From contig JARBJD010000144.1 of the NCBI GenBank assembly GCA_033064195.1, positions 1-64,000 on the forward strand: 64,000 nucleotides of DNA, given 5' to 3'. The notes under the pieces are model-generated. The model searched no databases, had not been told where the DNA came from, and saw only the letters and a program-made list of their open reading frames with translations. Origin of the DNA: Blattamonas nauphoetae (taxonomy: Eukaryota > Preaxostyla > Oxymonadida). Positions 1 to 11,138 of the stretch are shown here, piece by piece. How positions within the stretch are numbered: position 1 is the stretch's first letter; each line of letters starts with the position of its first letter. The position numbers and the translations under genes are program-made.

Positions 1-236
1 ACCATTCACGCTGATTGGATTCAGACCAGTGCTCACAATGATTCGTATGTTGCTTTCTGTAACGAACAAATTGCTAAGAGAAGAAATGGGAATTAAGCAC
101 TCGACAATCAATAGTGAAGATCTGGTTCAAAGACAGTTCTGGTGAATCATTAGAGATGGAAACAACAGAGACAATCAATGGAAAAATAACCAAAGAGTAT
201 TACGAATTTCTGGTTGATCTCATGTTGGAATATTAA
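1..236 (+). CDS. Partial copy of the small Polinton gene found at 13196-13606
   Basis: The stretch encodes the C-terminal part of the unrecognised small Polinton protein and ends at a stop at 234-236. It is cut by the window edge and belongs to the second Polinton copy. No function is recognised. It is mainly useful as proof that the palindrome extends into the interior of the element and not just into its terminal repeat. Confidence 0.6.
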
Positions 237-1953
237 AAGGTGTTAGGCTATTTTTGTAAATGAACATTGAAGATGTCAAAAATAACCGAAGAGAAAACCT
301 TCCACGTTCATACAAGCTTCCTATAGACACGATCCTCCTTTGGGGATCGTTCTATCGCGATCCTTCTTAATGACTGCTGCTGGCAGAAGTCCTTGAAGGA
401 GTTAAGTCTTGGGTGGGCATGATTCACGGGCACATCTAAGTGCTGCCAAGCATGAACCCCAGGGACAATCTTTCGATCATCCGTCTCAATCCAACCTCCA
501 AATCGTTCTGCGCATCAGTCACCAGGGCACCATTTTGCCTGAGTATCTTGGAACATTACGTCGAGGGCTCAATGCTTGAACGGCCAACAACTCCTCTTCA
601 TATACAAATTAAAAAATCAGAAAGTTAAAAGTTTAACGTTTATTTTGGATCACCCATATCTCAAGAACTACTGCTCAGATCACTCTGAAAACATCAGAAA
701 TGAACTCAGCAGATCAGGATTGACCTTGGAAGAGGTTTGTGTGGTCGAAGCTCAAATTTGTATTTTCAAACTTTGTCTGGATCTCCTCTTCATATACAAA
801 TTAAAAATCAGAAAAGTAAAAAGATTGACGTTTATTTTTGGACTACCCATAACTCCGGAAATACTTCTCAGATCGCACAGAAACACGTCGTATATAAACT
901 CGTCAGACCGATATTAGTCTTGTCAGTACACTTTTGGATGATCGCAAAAATGAAGGTAAATTTTGAAAAATTCATTTTAATAGTCATAAATAAGAGTGAA
1001 AAAATGTGAAAAAATAAACTTTTGACCGACAATCCACCAATACCACAGATGCATGGGGAGGTAGTGCATGTCATTCTGGTGCATTCTGGGCGTGCCCCTG
1101 CAATGTAGACCGGTGGACCAGTCGATCCAATGACACATCAATCGGCATAAGGAACTGATGCCAGTTCAATAGTGTGATTAGTGTCAACGTGTCAATGGAA
1201 AAATGGAGAATTTATTTTGTTTATAAATCCACGGGTCCACGGGTCCACAGGTCCACATTGTACATTGCACATATATAACCTCCTATGCTCAAACTAATCT
1301 CCTTTTTATTATCTTTGTCAACTGTCACCTTATAATATGAAGAAAATTGTAGCATCAATTCTGAAAAGTCCACATAAACAAAACTGATTTATGTAATATG
1401 CCAGCTGTGAGCATGAAGAATAGTTCTTTACAAGTCTCCGCATTACTTCCTAAGTAGTCGGTGGACTTTGTGGACTTGTGGACCTGTGGACCTGTGGATT
1501 TGTAAACAAAATAAAATCCACGAATTTCCCATTGACACGTTGACACCAATTGCATTAGGAATCAACCACCAAATGATTGTGCCGATTGATTTGTCAATGA
1601 ATCCTTTTCCACCAAAATGTACACATTCTACCATACCTCTACTCCGTGGACCTTGTGGACTTGTGGACTCTGTGGACCTGTGGATTTGTAAACAAAATAA
1701 AATCCACGAATTTCCCATTGACACGTTGACACCAATTGCATTAGGAATCAACCTCCAAAATGATTGTGCCGATTGATTTGTCAATGAATCGACTTCCAAT
1801 CATTTTGGAGTGTATTTAATCGAAAATGTAAGAATTAGGTCCAAAATTCATCAAAATCGAAGAGTCGACAAATGTGTGTTTTGAGGTCAAAAGTGATTTC
1901 TTCCGTACTAATTGGGAAGTAGGTAGATATAGAGAATCGTCTTATACACTACT
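1..1953. mobile_element. Terminal part of a second, inverted Polinton copy
   Basis: This is the mirror image of 11462-13432, the left end of the Polinton described below. It runs inward from a terminus at 1953 (the last bases read ACACTACT) through the terminal inverted repeat and into the first internal gene, then is cut by the window start. Immediately beyond the terminus lies CATGAC (1954-1959), the reverse complement of the GTCATG target duplication of the other copy. Both arms therefore carry the same insertion at the same site. Either the insertion came before the inverted duplication, or the duplication is an assembly artefact. Confidence 0.85.
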
Positions 1954-1959
1954 CATGAC

Positions 1960-2275
1960 TGTAAGTAGGCTTACTCAAAATATGGGTCAGGATCTCGTTT
2001 CTCGATCTGCCAAATGCACATTCAAAAACGATTCAGGAGATGAAAACTGGCGAGATGGATCGAATGGGAGGCAAGTGTTGACTTGATGAACCACAAGTGA
2101 TCGAGGCGTGTCTAGACCTTTTGTTCAACAATACCGTCCTCTCATCACAAAAGATTCCATAAAGTGATGAAACCATCTGTTTGTCATAATTTCGATGATA
2201 GTGTCTAGATCGTCATCACGAATTCCAAACTCGGTTGATCCTGATTGATGGAGGCGATTGGTCAACACTACAGTA
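1960..2275. other. Non-coding flank of the Polinton insertion, left arm
   Basis: No gene is seen. The first bases (TG then TAA) are the mirrored outer end of the Tc1-like element and its flank. The rest is host flank, repeated in inverted orientation at 11139-11453. Confidence 0.6.
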
Positions 2276-2492
2276 TGGGTCAGAATTTTGACATCATTCA
2301 AAGTTCGACCGTCACAAACAAAAACAAAATTGACCATTCTTAACACCACTCGATAGCAGATCTCGATAGTCCTGTTCAATCATGTTATGCACCGATTCGA
2401 GGTGATATGCATATTCATTTCTCAATCATGAGCTGAGATTGGTTTTGAAAGTTGGTCTTCGGACTTTTGAATGATGTCAAAATACTGACCCG
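2276..2492. mobile_element. Short MITE-like element with TA flanks (left arm)
   Basis: About 217 bp bounded by an imperfect inverted repeat of roughly 30 bp. It begins TGGGTCAG on one side and, read from the other end, CGGGTCAG; both continue into a shared GACATCATTCAAA block. TA flanks each side (2274-2275 and 2493-2494), as expected for Tc1/mariner-type non-autonomous elements. No coding capacity. The mirror copy is 10919-11138. Confidence 0.6.
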
Positions 2493-2517
2493 TATGAATT
2501 TTGCAAAGTCGAACATA

Positions 2518-3222
2518 CAGTCTGAATAGTTCAAAGTCGAACAAAAATAATGCAAAGTCGAAATAAATAATTCGAAGTTGAAGTAAATAATTCAAAGTCG
2601 AATTAAATAATTCATAGTCGAAGTGAAATAATTCAAAGTCGAAGGGCCAAATTGTTGGACCAATTTGTTCTAGTGAACCTCACACCACTCTTTCATTCTC
2701 ACAAAACAAAATCAATGATCATGGTACTGGCTAGTCAAGGGATCATCCGACACCATTCATCACTTTCTCGACCGTAGTTCACATTTTGAGCTCATTTCAC
2801 AGTAATTCTTCGTCTAAGCCCAGAAAACCAACAAATCAGATCCTCCAGAAGTTGAACAAGGCCAAAAGTTTCCATAATTAGTTCCACCGATGACTCCTTC
2901 ACGCCTCTCTAACGTCAGTTCAATCTTACTATCTTTTGCGTGTCACAGGCTGTTTTTCTCAGACCAAAGAAGTAACTGTTTTCATCTACAAAGCTCAAAA
3001 TCACTTCAGAAAGCATGAATGCATTGTTTTCAATCCTGAAAAGGTGTCTACATGATAGAGCACATGGGGACAAAAAGTTGAAAGTAGAAATAGAGGGAAT
3101 TGTGTGCTGCTTTCGAAGGCTAAAGGAAAAAAATGTTTTCGACTTTGAATTTTTCACTTCGACTTTGAATTATTTTCTTCGACTTTGAATTATTTATGTT
3201 CGATTTTGAACTATTCAGACTG
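2518..3222. mobile_element. MITE-like element with subterminal 22-bp repeats (left arm)
   Basis: A 705-bp element starting CAGTCTGAATAGTTC with the reverse complement at its other end, flanked by TA at 2516-2517 and 3223-3224. TA plus CAGT ends suggest mobilisation by a Tc1/mariner transposase. Just inside each end are degenerate tandem copies of a roughly 22-bp unit built on AATTCAAAGTCGAA. Their orientation inverts at the other end, so they are subterminal repeats and not a simple tandem array. No transposase gene inside. Mirror copy 10180-10893. Confidence 0.7.
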
Positions 3223-3925
3223 TATCTCGAGAAGATGAAGGTGATAAGAAAAGTTCAACGTGGCCATCGAACATCAGAATCCCACCCCACTATAATGAAA
3301 AATTGATATGAAAACTGCAATTCGAAAGAGAAAAAGGCGATGGACAGTGAAAATATCACAAAATTGAGTGGCCGATCAAACCACTTTTTTCAGTGTTTGC
3401 ACGAGTATGCTCTAATTTGTTGAAAACGACTAAAATAACATGAAAATGTTGGATATGTAGATTCTGAGATGATCTTGTATAAAAAACCGCCAGGGAAATG
3501 CGAGAAAAGTTTGAAAATACTTGATCAACCCGAAACCCTCACCCATATTTTATGATCTTGTGGCCAGTGGGTGGCCAGGAAATATCGTGATTTCGTCTTG
3601 GTCAGGTTAGGCCACACAGGAAAAAATATCCTTGCGTTGAAGTGAAATCAATGCAACTGATCTAGAATCGACAAGAATACTCATTTTCTGTCCTTCAAGA
3701 ACGATGGAAACGGCGTGAAGAAAGTTCTTTGAAACATTTACTGACGAATTCTCATGAAACGATGTGATTATTTCACTTAAGAATCTCTAACTCAGATTTA
3801 AAAGTCCATAACAGATAATTGTGCGATCAGAACGGTGTCCCAAATTCAGTAACTCGCCATAAAGCGAGATTTTTCAGGGAAATAATGTTTTTATGAAGAA
3901 ATAATCTTGTCAAAATATGTAACTA
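3223..3925. other. Stretch without a recognisable gene, left arm
   Basis: About 700 bp of AT-rich sequence between two MITE-like elements. I see no conserved frame, RNA gene or terminal repeat in it. Its mirror copy is 9464-10179. Confidence 0.6.
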
Positions 3926-4329
3926 GGGCAGTCTCATGCATACCGTCCGTAAAACTCCTATTATATTTCTTTCGTTTCATCTGATAAAACTAACAAAGAC
4001 AAAAGAGATTTTTGATAAATGAGTTGAAAATAAAGAGAAAACAGAGGATCAATCGGTGACTTTTGTGCGTTCTTTCCCAATCTCGCAAAATTGAGAGGAT
4101 ATTACTGAAGAAAAAGACAAACATATTGAAAGGGTATAATCGATAAGAATAAGAACTTGACAATGAGAACTGTTTGAGATAGAAAGTTCGAAAAGTGGAA
4201 AATAAGGGTGAAATGAAAGATTGATAAACATTTTTTGTTCGAATTCGTCCTCTATTTACACTTGTACAATTACAGGTACATCAATTCACCACTCAGTTTA
4301 CCTTTTGGACGGTATGCATGAGACTGCCC
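3926..4329. mobile_element. MITE-like element with GGGCAGTCTCATGCATAC ends (left arm)
   Basis: About 404 bp bounded by a near-perfect inverted repeat of 23 bp that begins GGGCAGTCTCATGCATAC. The interior is AT-rich and has no gene. It abuts the end of a decayed coiled-coil gene piece. Mirror copy 9055-9463. Confidence 0.65.
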
Positions 4330-4360
4330 CAGCTGAAGACCCATTATTGGGTTCGATAGC

Positions 4361-5535
4361 CTAATCCAGCTGAATACACCCAAAAACCATAAACTTTTCT
4401 GCCTTCGCTTGTTGTTTTTCTTCGCTGTCTCGTGATTGATCTTTCAGTGTGAGATTAAGGCCTTCTTTCTCCTCAAGTTCTTCTCTCAAATGCTCCACTT
4501 CCTTCTCCAAGTCTACTTTCTCCTTCGAGAGGGTTATTTGCTCATCAGCATGCCGATGCAGTCTCCCTTCGGTCGGTGCAAGTTGATTCTTCAACAGAAT
4601 GACTTCCTTCTCCGCATTTTCGGTGTCGTCTTTCAATCTCACAAGTTCCTGTTCTTGTTCCTGGCACAGTGTGGAGAGCCGTTCTTTCTCTTGGAGCAGG
4701 ATCTCCACTTATTTCTGGAGTGTCTCTGAAGCTTGGCTGTTGACTTTTTTCGTATTGTCTTTTGGAGCTGCTCGTTACTCGATTTCACATACACAAGTTC
4801 GTTTTGAGTGTGTCCTTTGTCGGAAGTGTCGATTTTTGGTGCGCAGTGTGTCGGACAGATTCTGCTCCGTAAGAGAAGAGATTTGGTTCTTCAGTTCTTC
4901 GAGAGAATCCTTGATCTCTTGTTGATGCTATGTGAAGTGATAGTGAAGTGACAACAATTTGTCGTTGCTTCCTGAAGTGATTCCAAATCTTTCTGTACTT
5001 CCGTGCGTTCTTGCTCGATCTTGGCTGCTTTATCCTCCTGCTGATCGCGCTCTTTCGAGCTTCCTTAACTTTATGTTCGAGTTTCTGTCTTTCTCAGTTT
5101 GCTCCAAATCCTGCGCACTTTTGCATTTTCGAGACGATCAATTTGTTGTTTGAGATTCTCTACCTGCTCCTGAAGGTCTGTAACAGTATCGTGTTCGAGT
5201 GTGTCAAGCTCTTCAGTTTTGCATTGGTTTCGAGAGTTTTGACTTCGAGTTGGTTGGTGAGGTCTTCAAGGCGCCTTGTGAGTTCGGAGAGTTCGTTCTC
5301 TTTCTCCAATATCTCTTTCTCTTTCTCAATCATTTCATTTCTCAGCTTCTTCTCCTTAACTTCAATCTCTTTCATCTTTTCAACTCGCGAATTTCTTCTT
5401 TTTCTCGGCCAACTCGGCTGTGCAGACGCGCAAGGTCTTCCTCTCTTTCTCGTGACCGGTCTTTCAAAATGGCGATTAACAGGGTTTGTATTCGTCAGAC
5501 ACTTTAGTGTAAACCTGATGTCGAAAGATCTCACC
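4361..5535 (-). pseudogene. Decayed coiled-coil gene fragment, left arm
   Basis: Read on the minus strand, the region encodes several hundred residues of Glu/Lys/Leu-rich coiled coil broken across frames. Pieces such as LREELEEKEG and LTLKDQ closely match the N-terminal part of the CM1 coiled-coil gene at 33872-39796 (LKEVLEEKEG, LTLKDQ), so it looks like a paralogue of that gene. In this arm part of the frame disruption may come from shortened homopolymers, but the better copy at 7860-9023 is broken too. No CM1 motif is visible here. Confidence 0.6.
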
Positions 5536-5731
5536 TCCTCTTTATGAGGTGACTAAAGATTCTGTTCTCGAAGATTAAAGAGTTAGATAAATACATCCAA
5601 CCAAAAAGAAGGGTCAATAATTGAAACATCTCTCCCTAGTGAGATTTGGACAGAAAACAAAGATTGGAAATCATGTGAGATCTTTTTGGGTGAGACAGGT
5701 GAGGATCTTATCTAACCCTGGTGATTAATAG

Positions 5732-6303
5732 ATGTGTCATTAACCCAGTCCGTGTCAGCAACCCGGAACCTGGGGTTGAAACGAACTATATTGGTTAAAC
5801 TAAGAACAAATAAATATGAGTATTCAATTCCCTGGCGAATCCGGGAAAACCTCAAAATACTGTATGTAACTAGAATGCACACATTTTCAGACTTTTCAGC
5901 TCGTATCTCCATAACCAGATATCCGTTTTAAACCAAATAAAAGCATTTTTATCGTGAATATATCAAAAAGACTCACTAAAAAATAAGTGTTTTCCCACAG
6001 AATTTTTGTCGAGAAAATAACGTTTTTTCGCAACTTTCCAAATACCCAATATATTTTTTCAAAATTTTTCGAACATTCTTTTCACATAAAACGTTTCTTT
6101 GAAAAAATCATCAAAATGGTCCACTGGTCGTGGAGATATAACTTGGACACACTGCAAAAAGGGTTTTAAACGATGTATTTTGAGGATTTTTCCGATTCGC
6201 CAGGGCATTGAATACTCAAATTTTAGTTTTTTTTAGTTTGACCAAATTGGTTTGTTTCAACCCCAGGTTCCGGGTTGCTGACATGACCGGGTGAATGACA
6301 CAT
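5732..6303. mobile_element. MITE-like element with long imperfect terminal inverted repeats (left arm)
   Basis: About 572 bp with terminal inverted repeats of roughly 150 bp. The ends share ATGTGTCATT and an inner block CAACCCGGAACCTGGGG. The interior is AT-rich and non-coding. It lies between two pieces of coiled-coil coding sequence and so has probably interrupted that gene. Mirror copy 7057-7640. The target duplication is not clear. Confidence 0.65.
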
Positions 6304-6305
6304 TT

Positions 6306-6775
6306 CTTAACTTTCTTTCGCAAGCAACTCATTTTCCAGTTTCTCCAGCTGCTTCTTACGTACTTTTTCGTCCTCCAACTGTTCCTGTCATGGTGTGGGA
6401 TCCTTCGCGTTTGTTCCATGTTCCCATTCTTGGTAGAATTGGTTGATCAATTTGTGAATCTCGATCATCATTACAGCGATCTTTAGTTTGGAAACTTCGT
6501 CCTGTGTCTGTTTCATTTTCCCGTCAAGACTTTCCTTCTCCCGTTCGATTTGAGCGAGAGACGCTTTGAGTGAAGAAAGGGACTTCTGAGCGGCTGACGA
6601 TGCTTTCTGCTCTTCGGCCAGCTGTTCCATGAGGTTCGATTTATTTGAAGTCATCTCTTACACTTCTTTCTTGGCAGCTTTGTATCGGATGTTTTTGTCG
6701 TTCAGTCGTTGTTCCTCCAGCTCGGCAGACAGTCTTCGCTTCTCAATCTCCATTAGTTTCGCCTTGTTCCTCAGT
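6306..6775 (-). pseudogene. Decayed coiled-coil gene fragment running through the palindrome spacer
   Basis: On the minus strand, coiled-coil coding sequence runs from the spacer into the left arm. It includes QLAEEQKASSAAQKSLSS and KASLAQIEREKESL, which closely match the C-terminal part of the CM1 gene (QLVEEQKSSSAARKSLSS, KASLSQMEQEKENL near 39150-39240). An in-frame stop lies in the spacer. In this locus the C-terminal-like piece sits centrally and the N-terminal-like pieces lie outward, so the paralogue is rearranged as well as decayed. Confidence 0.6.
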
Positions 6776-6776
6776 C
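6584..6776. other. Single-copy spacer at the centre of the palindrome
   Basis: This 193-bp segment is the only part of 1-13432 without an inverted partner. The arms stop matching at GGGAC on each side. It is coding-like on the minus strand, continuing into the left arm, so the palindrome axis lies inside a former coiled-coil gene. Confidence 0.9.
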
Positions 6777-6777
6777 G

Positions 6778-7052
6778 TCCCTTTCTTCACTCAAAGCGTC
6801 TCTCGCTCAAATCGAACGGGAGAAGGAAAGTCTTGACGGGAAAATGAAACAGACACAGGACGAAGTTTCCAAACTAAAGATCGCTGTAATGATGATCGAG
6901 ATTCACAAATTGATCAACCAATTCTACCAAGAATGGGAACATGGAACAAACGCGAAGGATCCCACACCATGACAGGAACAGTTGGAGGACGAAAAAGTAC
7001 GTAAGAAGCAGCTGGAGAAACTGGAAAATGAGTTGCTTGCGAAAGAAAGTTA
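6778..7052 (+). pseudogene. Coiled-coil gene fragment, C-terminal-like, right arm
   Basis: This mirrors the left-arm piece. It encodes KASLAQIEREKESL and a following helical stretch ending KLENELLAKES just before the MITE-like element at 7057. It matches the end of the second repeat array of the CM1 gene. It is truncated by the palindrome axis on one side and by the inserted element on the other. Confidence 0.55.
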
Positions 7053-7056
7053 AGAA

Positions 7057-7640
7057 ATGTGTCATTCACCCGGTCATGTCAGCAACCCGGAACCTGGGGT
7101 TGAAACAAACCAATTTGGTCAAACTAAAAAAAACTAAAATTTGAGTATTCAATGCCCTGGCGAATCGGAAAAATCCTCAAAATACATCGTTTAAAACCCT
7201 TTTTGCAGTGTGTCCAAGTTATATCTCCACGACCAGTGGACCATTTTTGATGATTTTTTTCAAAGAAACGTTTTATGTGAAAAGAATGTTCGAAAAAATT
7301 TTGAAAAAAATATATTGGGTATTTGGAAAGTTGCGAAAAAACGTTATTTTTCTCGACAAAAAATTCTGTGGGAAAACACTTATTTTTTTAGTGAGTCTTT
7401 TTTTGATATATTCACGATAAAAATGCTTTTTATTTGGTTTAAAACGGATATCTGGTTATGGAGATACGAGCTGAAAAAGTCTGAAAAATGTGTGCATTCT
7501 AGTTACATACAGTATTTTGAGGTTTTCCCGGATTCGCCAGGGAATTGAATACTCATATTTATTTGTTCTTAGTTTAACCAATATAGTTCGTTTCAACCCC
7601 AGGTTCCGGGTTGCTGACACGGACTGGGTTAATGACACAT
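7057..7640. mobile_element. MITE-like element with long imperfect terminal inverted repeats (right arm)
   Basis: Mirror of 5732-6303, 584 bp here, with the ATGTGTCATT ends. It sits between coiled-coil gene pieces. No gene inside. Confidence 0.65.
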
Positions 7641-7859
7641 CTATTAATCACCAGGGTTAGATAAGATCCTCACCTGTCTCACCCAAAAAAGATCTCACAT
7701 GATTTCCAATCTTTGTTTTCTGTCCAAATCTCACTAGGAGAGATGTTTCAATTATTGACCCTTCTTTTTTGGTTGGATGTATTTATCTAACTCTTTAATC
7801 TTCGAGAACAGAATCTTTAGTCACCTCATAAAGAGGGAGGTGAGATCTTTCGACATCAG

Positions 7860-9023
7860 GTTTACACTAAAGTGTCTGACGAATACAAACCCTGTTAATC
7901 GCCATTTTGAAAGACCGGTCACGAGAAAGAGAGGAAGACCTTGCGCGTCTGCACAGCCGAGTTGGCCGAGAAAAAAGAAGAAATTCGCGAGTTGAAAAGA
8001 TGAAAGAGATTGAAGTTAAGGAGAAGAAGCTGAGAAATGAAATGATTGAGAAAGAGAAAGAGATATTGGAGAAAGAGAACGAACTCTCCGAACTCACAAG
8101 GCGCCTTGAAGACCTCACCAACCAACTCGAAGTCAAAACTCTCGAAACCAATGCAAAAACTGAAGAGCTTGACACACTCGAACACGATACTGTTACAGAC
8201 CTTCAGGAGCAGGTAGAGAATCTCAAACAACAAATTGATCGTCTCGAAAATGCAAAAAGTGCGCAGGATTTGGAGCAAACTGAGAAAAGACAGAAACTCG
8301 AACATAAAGTTAAGGAAGCTCGAAAAGAGCGCGATCAGCAGGAGGATAAAGCAGCCAAGATCGAGCAAGAACGCACGGAAGTACAGAAAGATTTGGAATC
8401 ACTTCAGGAAGCAACACGACAAATTGTTGTCACTTCACTATCACTTCACATAGCATCAACAAGAGATCAAGGATTCTCTCGAAGAACTGAAGAACCAAAT
8501 CTCTTCTCTTACGGAGCAGAATCTGTCCGACACACTGCGCACCAAAAAATCGACACTTCCGACAAAGGACACACTCAAAAACGAACTTGTGTATGTGAAA
8601 TCGAGTAACGAGCAGCTCCAAAAAGACAACACGAAAAAAGTCAACAGCCAAGCTTCAGAGACACTCCAGAAATAAGTGGAGATCCTGCTCCAAGAGAAAG
8701 AACGGCTCTCCACACTGTGCCAGGAACAAGAACAGGAACTTGTGAGATTGAAAGACGACACCGAAAATGCGGAGAAGGAAGTCATTCTGTTGAAGAATCA
8801 ACTTGCACCGACCGAAGGGAGACTGCATCGGCATGCTGATGAGCAAATAACCCTCTCGAAGGAGAAAGTAGACTTGGAGAAGGAAGTGGAGCATTTGAGA
8901 GAAGAACTTGAGGAGAAAGAAGGCCTTAATCTCACACTGAAAGATCAATCACGAGACAGCGAAGAAAAACAACAAGCGAAGGCAGAAAAGTTTATGGTTT
9001 TTGGGTGTATTCAGCTGGATTAG
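7860..9023 (+). pseudogene. Decayed coiled-coil gene fragment, right arm
   Basis: The best-preserved copy of the palindrome's coiled-coil gene. About 170 residues of heptad-rich sequence from around 7907 (ELTRRLEDLTNQLEVKTLE and similar) lose frame near 8440. Another long helical frame from about 8676 carries LREELEEKEG and LTLKDQ and ends at the MITE-like element at 9055. These match the N-terminal side of the CM1 gene at 33872. With no start, no CM1 motif and several frame changes, it is best read as a paralogous pseudogene. Short introns could explain one or two of the changes. Confidence 0.55.
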
Positions 9024-9054
9024 GCTATCGAACCCAATAATGGGTCTTCAGCTG

Positions 9055-9463
9055 GGGCAGTCTCATGCATACCGTCCAAAAGGTAAACTGAGTGGTGAAT
9101 TGATGTACCTGTAATTGTACAAGTGTAAATAGAGGACGAATTCGAACAAAAAATGTTTATCAATCTTTCATTTCACCCTTATTTTCCACTTTTCGAACTT
9201 TCTATCTCAAACAGTTCTCATTGTCAAGTTCTTATTCTTATCGATTATACCCTTTCAATATGTTTGTCTTTTTTTCTTCAGTAATATCCTCTCAATTTTG
9301 CGAGATTGGGAAAGAACGCACAAAAAGTCACCGATTGATCCTCTGTTTTCTCTTTATTTTCAACTCATTTATCAAAAATCTCTTTTTGTCTTTGTTAGTT
9401 TTTATCAGATGAAACGAAAGAAATATAATAGGAGTTTTACGGACGGTATGCATGAGACTGCCC
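9055..9463. mobile_element. MITE-like element with GGGCAGTCTCATGCATAC ends (right arm)
   Basis: Mirror of 3926-4329, 409 bp here. Non-coding. Confidence 0.65.
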
Positions 9464-10179
9464 TAGTTACATATTTTTGACAAGATTATTTCTTCATAAA
9501 AACATTATTTCCCTGAAAAAATCTCGCTTTATGGCGAGTTACTGAATTTGGGACACCGTTCTGATCGCACAATTATCTGTTATGGACTTTTAAATCTGAG
9601 TTAGAGATTCTTAAGTGAAATAATCACATCGTTTCATGAGAATTCGTCAGTAAATGTTTCAAAGAACTTTCTTCACGCCGTTTCCATCGTTCTTGAAGGA
9701 CAGAAAATGAGTATTCTTGTCGATTCTAGATCAGTTGCATTGATTTCACTTCAACGCAAGGATATTTTTTCCCTGTGTGGCCTAACCTGACCAAGACGAA
9801 ATCACGATATTTCCTGGCCACCCACTGGCCACAAGATCATAAAATATGGGTGAGGGTTTCGGGTTGATCAAGTATTTTTCAAACTTTTTCTCGCATTTCC
9901 CTGGCGGTTTTTTATACAAGATCATCTCAGAATCTACATATCCAACATTTTTCATGTTATTTTAGTCGTTTTTCAACAAATTAGAGCATACTCGTGCAAA
10001 CACTGAAAAAAAGTGGTTTGATCGGCCACTCAATTTTTGTGATATTTTTCACTGTCCATCGCCTTTTTCTCTTTCGAATTGCAGTTTTTCATATCAATTT
10101 TCATTATAGTGGGGGGTGGGATTCTGATGTTCGATGGCCACGTTGAACTTTTTCTTATCACCTTCATCTTCTCGAGATA
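9464..10179. other. Stretch without a recognisable gene, right arm
   Basis: Mirror of 3223-3925. I see no gene, RNA or terminal repeat. Confidence 0.6.
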
Positions 10180-10893
10180 CAGTCTGAATAGTTCAAAATC
10201 GAACATAAATAATTCAAAGTCGAAGAAAATAATTCAAAGTCGAAGTGAAAAAATTCAAAGTCGAAAAACATTTTTTTTCCTTTAGCCTTCGAAAGCAGCA
10301 CACAATTCCCTCTATTTCTACTTTCAACTTTTTGTCCCCATGTGCTCTATCATGTGAACACCTTTTTCAGGATTGAAAACAATGCATTCATGCTTTCTGA
10401 AGTGATTTTGAGCTTTGTAGATGAAAACAGTTACTTCTTTGGTCTGAGAAAAAACAGCCTGTGACACGCAAAAGATAGTAAGATTGAACTGACGTTAGAG
10501 AGGCGTGAAGGAGTCATCGGTGGAACTAATTATGGAAACTTTTGGCCTTGTTCAACTTCTGGAGGATCTGATTTGTTGGTTTTTCTGGGCTTAGACGAAG
10601 AATTACTGTGAAATGAGCTCAAAAATGTGAACTACGGTCGAGAAAGTGATGAATGGTGTCGGATGATCCTTGACTAGCCAGTACCATGATCATTGATTTT
10701 GTTTTTGTGAGAATGAAAGAGTGGTGTGTGAGGTTCACTAGAACAAATTGGTCCAACAATTTGGCCCTTCGACTTTGAATTATTTCACTTCGACTATGAA
10801 TTATTTAATTCGACTTTGAATTATTTACTTCAACTTCGAATTATTTATTTCGACTTTGCATTATTTTTGTTCGACTTTGAACTATTCAGACTG
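10180..10893. mobile_element. MITE-like element with subterminal 22-bp repeats (right arm)
   Basis: Mirror of 2518-3222, 714 bp here, with CAGTCTGAATAGTTC ends, TA flanks (10178-10179 and 10894-10895) and inward-facing clusters of the AATTCAAAGTCGAA-based unit. Confidence 0.7.
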
Positions 10894-10918
10894 TATGTTC
10901 GACTTTGCAAAATTCATA

Positions 10919-11138
10919 CGGGTCAGTATTTTTGACATCATTCAAAAGTCCGAAGACCAACTTTCAAAACCAATCTCAGCTCATGATTGAGAAATGAATA
11001 TGCATATCACTCGAATCGGTGCATAACATGATTGAACAGGACTATCGAGATCTGCTATCGAGTGGTGTTAAGAATGGTCAATTTTGTTTTTTGTTTGTGA
11101 CGGTCGAACTTTTGAATGATGTCAAAAATTCTGACCCA
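10919..11138. mobile_element. Short MITE-like element with TA flanks (right arm)
   Basis: Mirror of 2276-2492, 220 bp here, flanked by TA at 10917-10918 and 11139-11140. It lies only about 25 bp from the larger MITE-like element. Confidence 0.6.

Larger units (their letters stand above)
1..6583. repeat. Left arm of a giant inverted duplication
   Basis: The arm is the reverse complement of 6777-13432, broken only by small indels and scattered substitutions. The first bases of the window pair with 13423-13432 and the arm ends where the match stops at 6583. It is 73 bases shorter than its partner, mostly because A and T runs are one base shorter. The arm is cut by the window start, so its true length is unknown. 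It holds the end of a second Polinton copy, four MITE-like elements and decayed coiled-coil gene fragments. Confidence 0.95.

Noticed and set aside
1468-1776. Repeated open frames with WTCGPVDLW-type repeats in the Polinton terminal repeats
   Set aside because: They arise from the GTGGACCTG iteron units, occur on both strands, and have no consistent start or domain.
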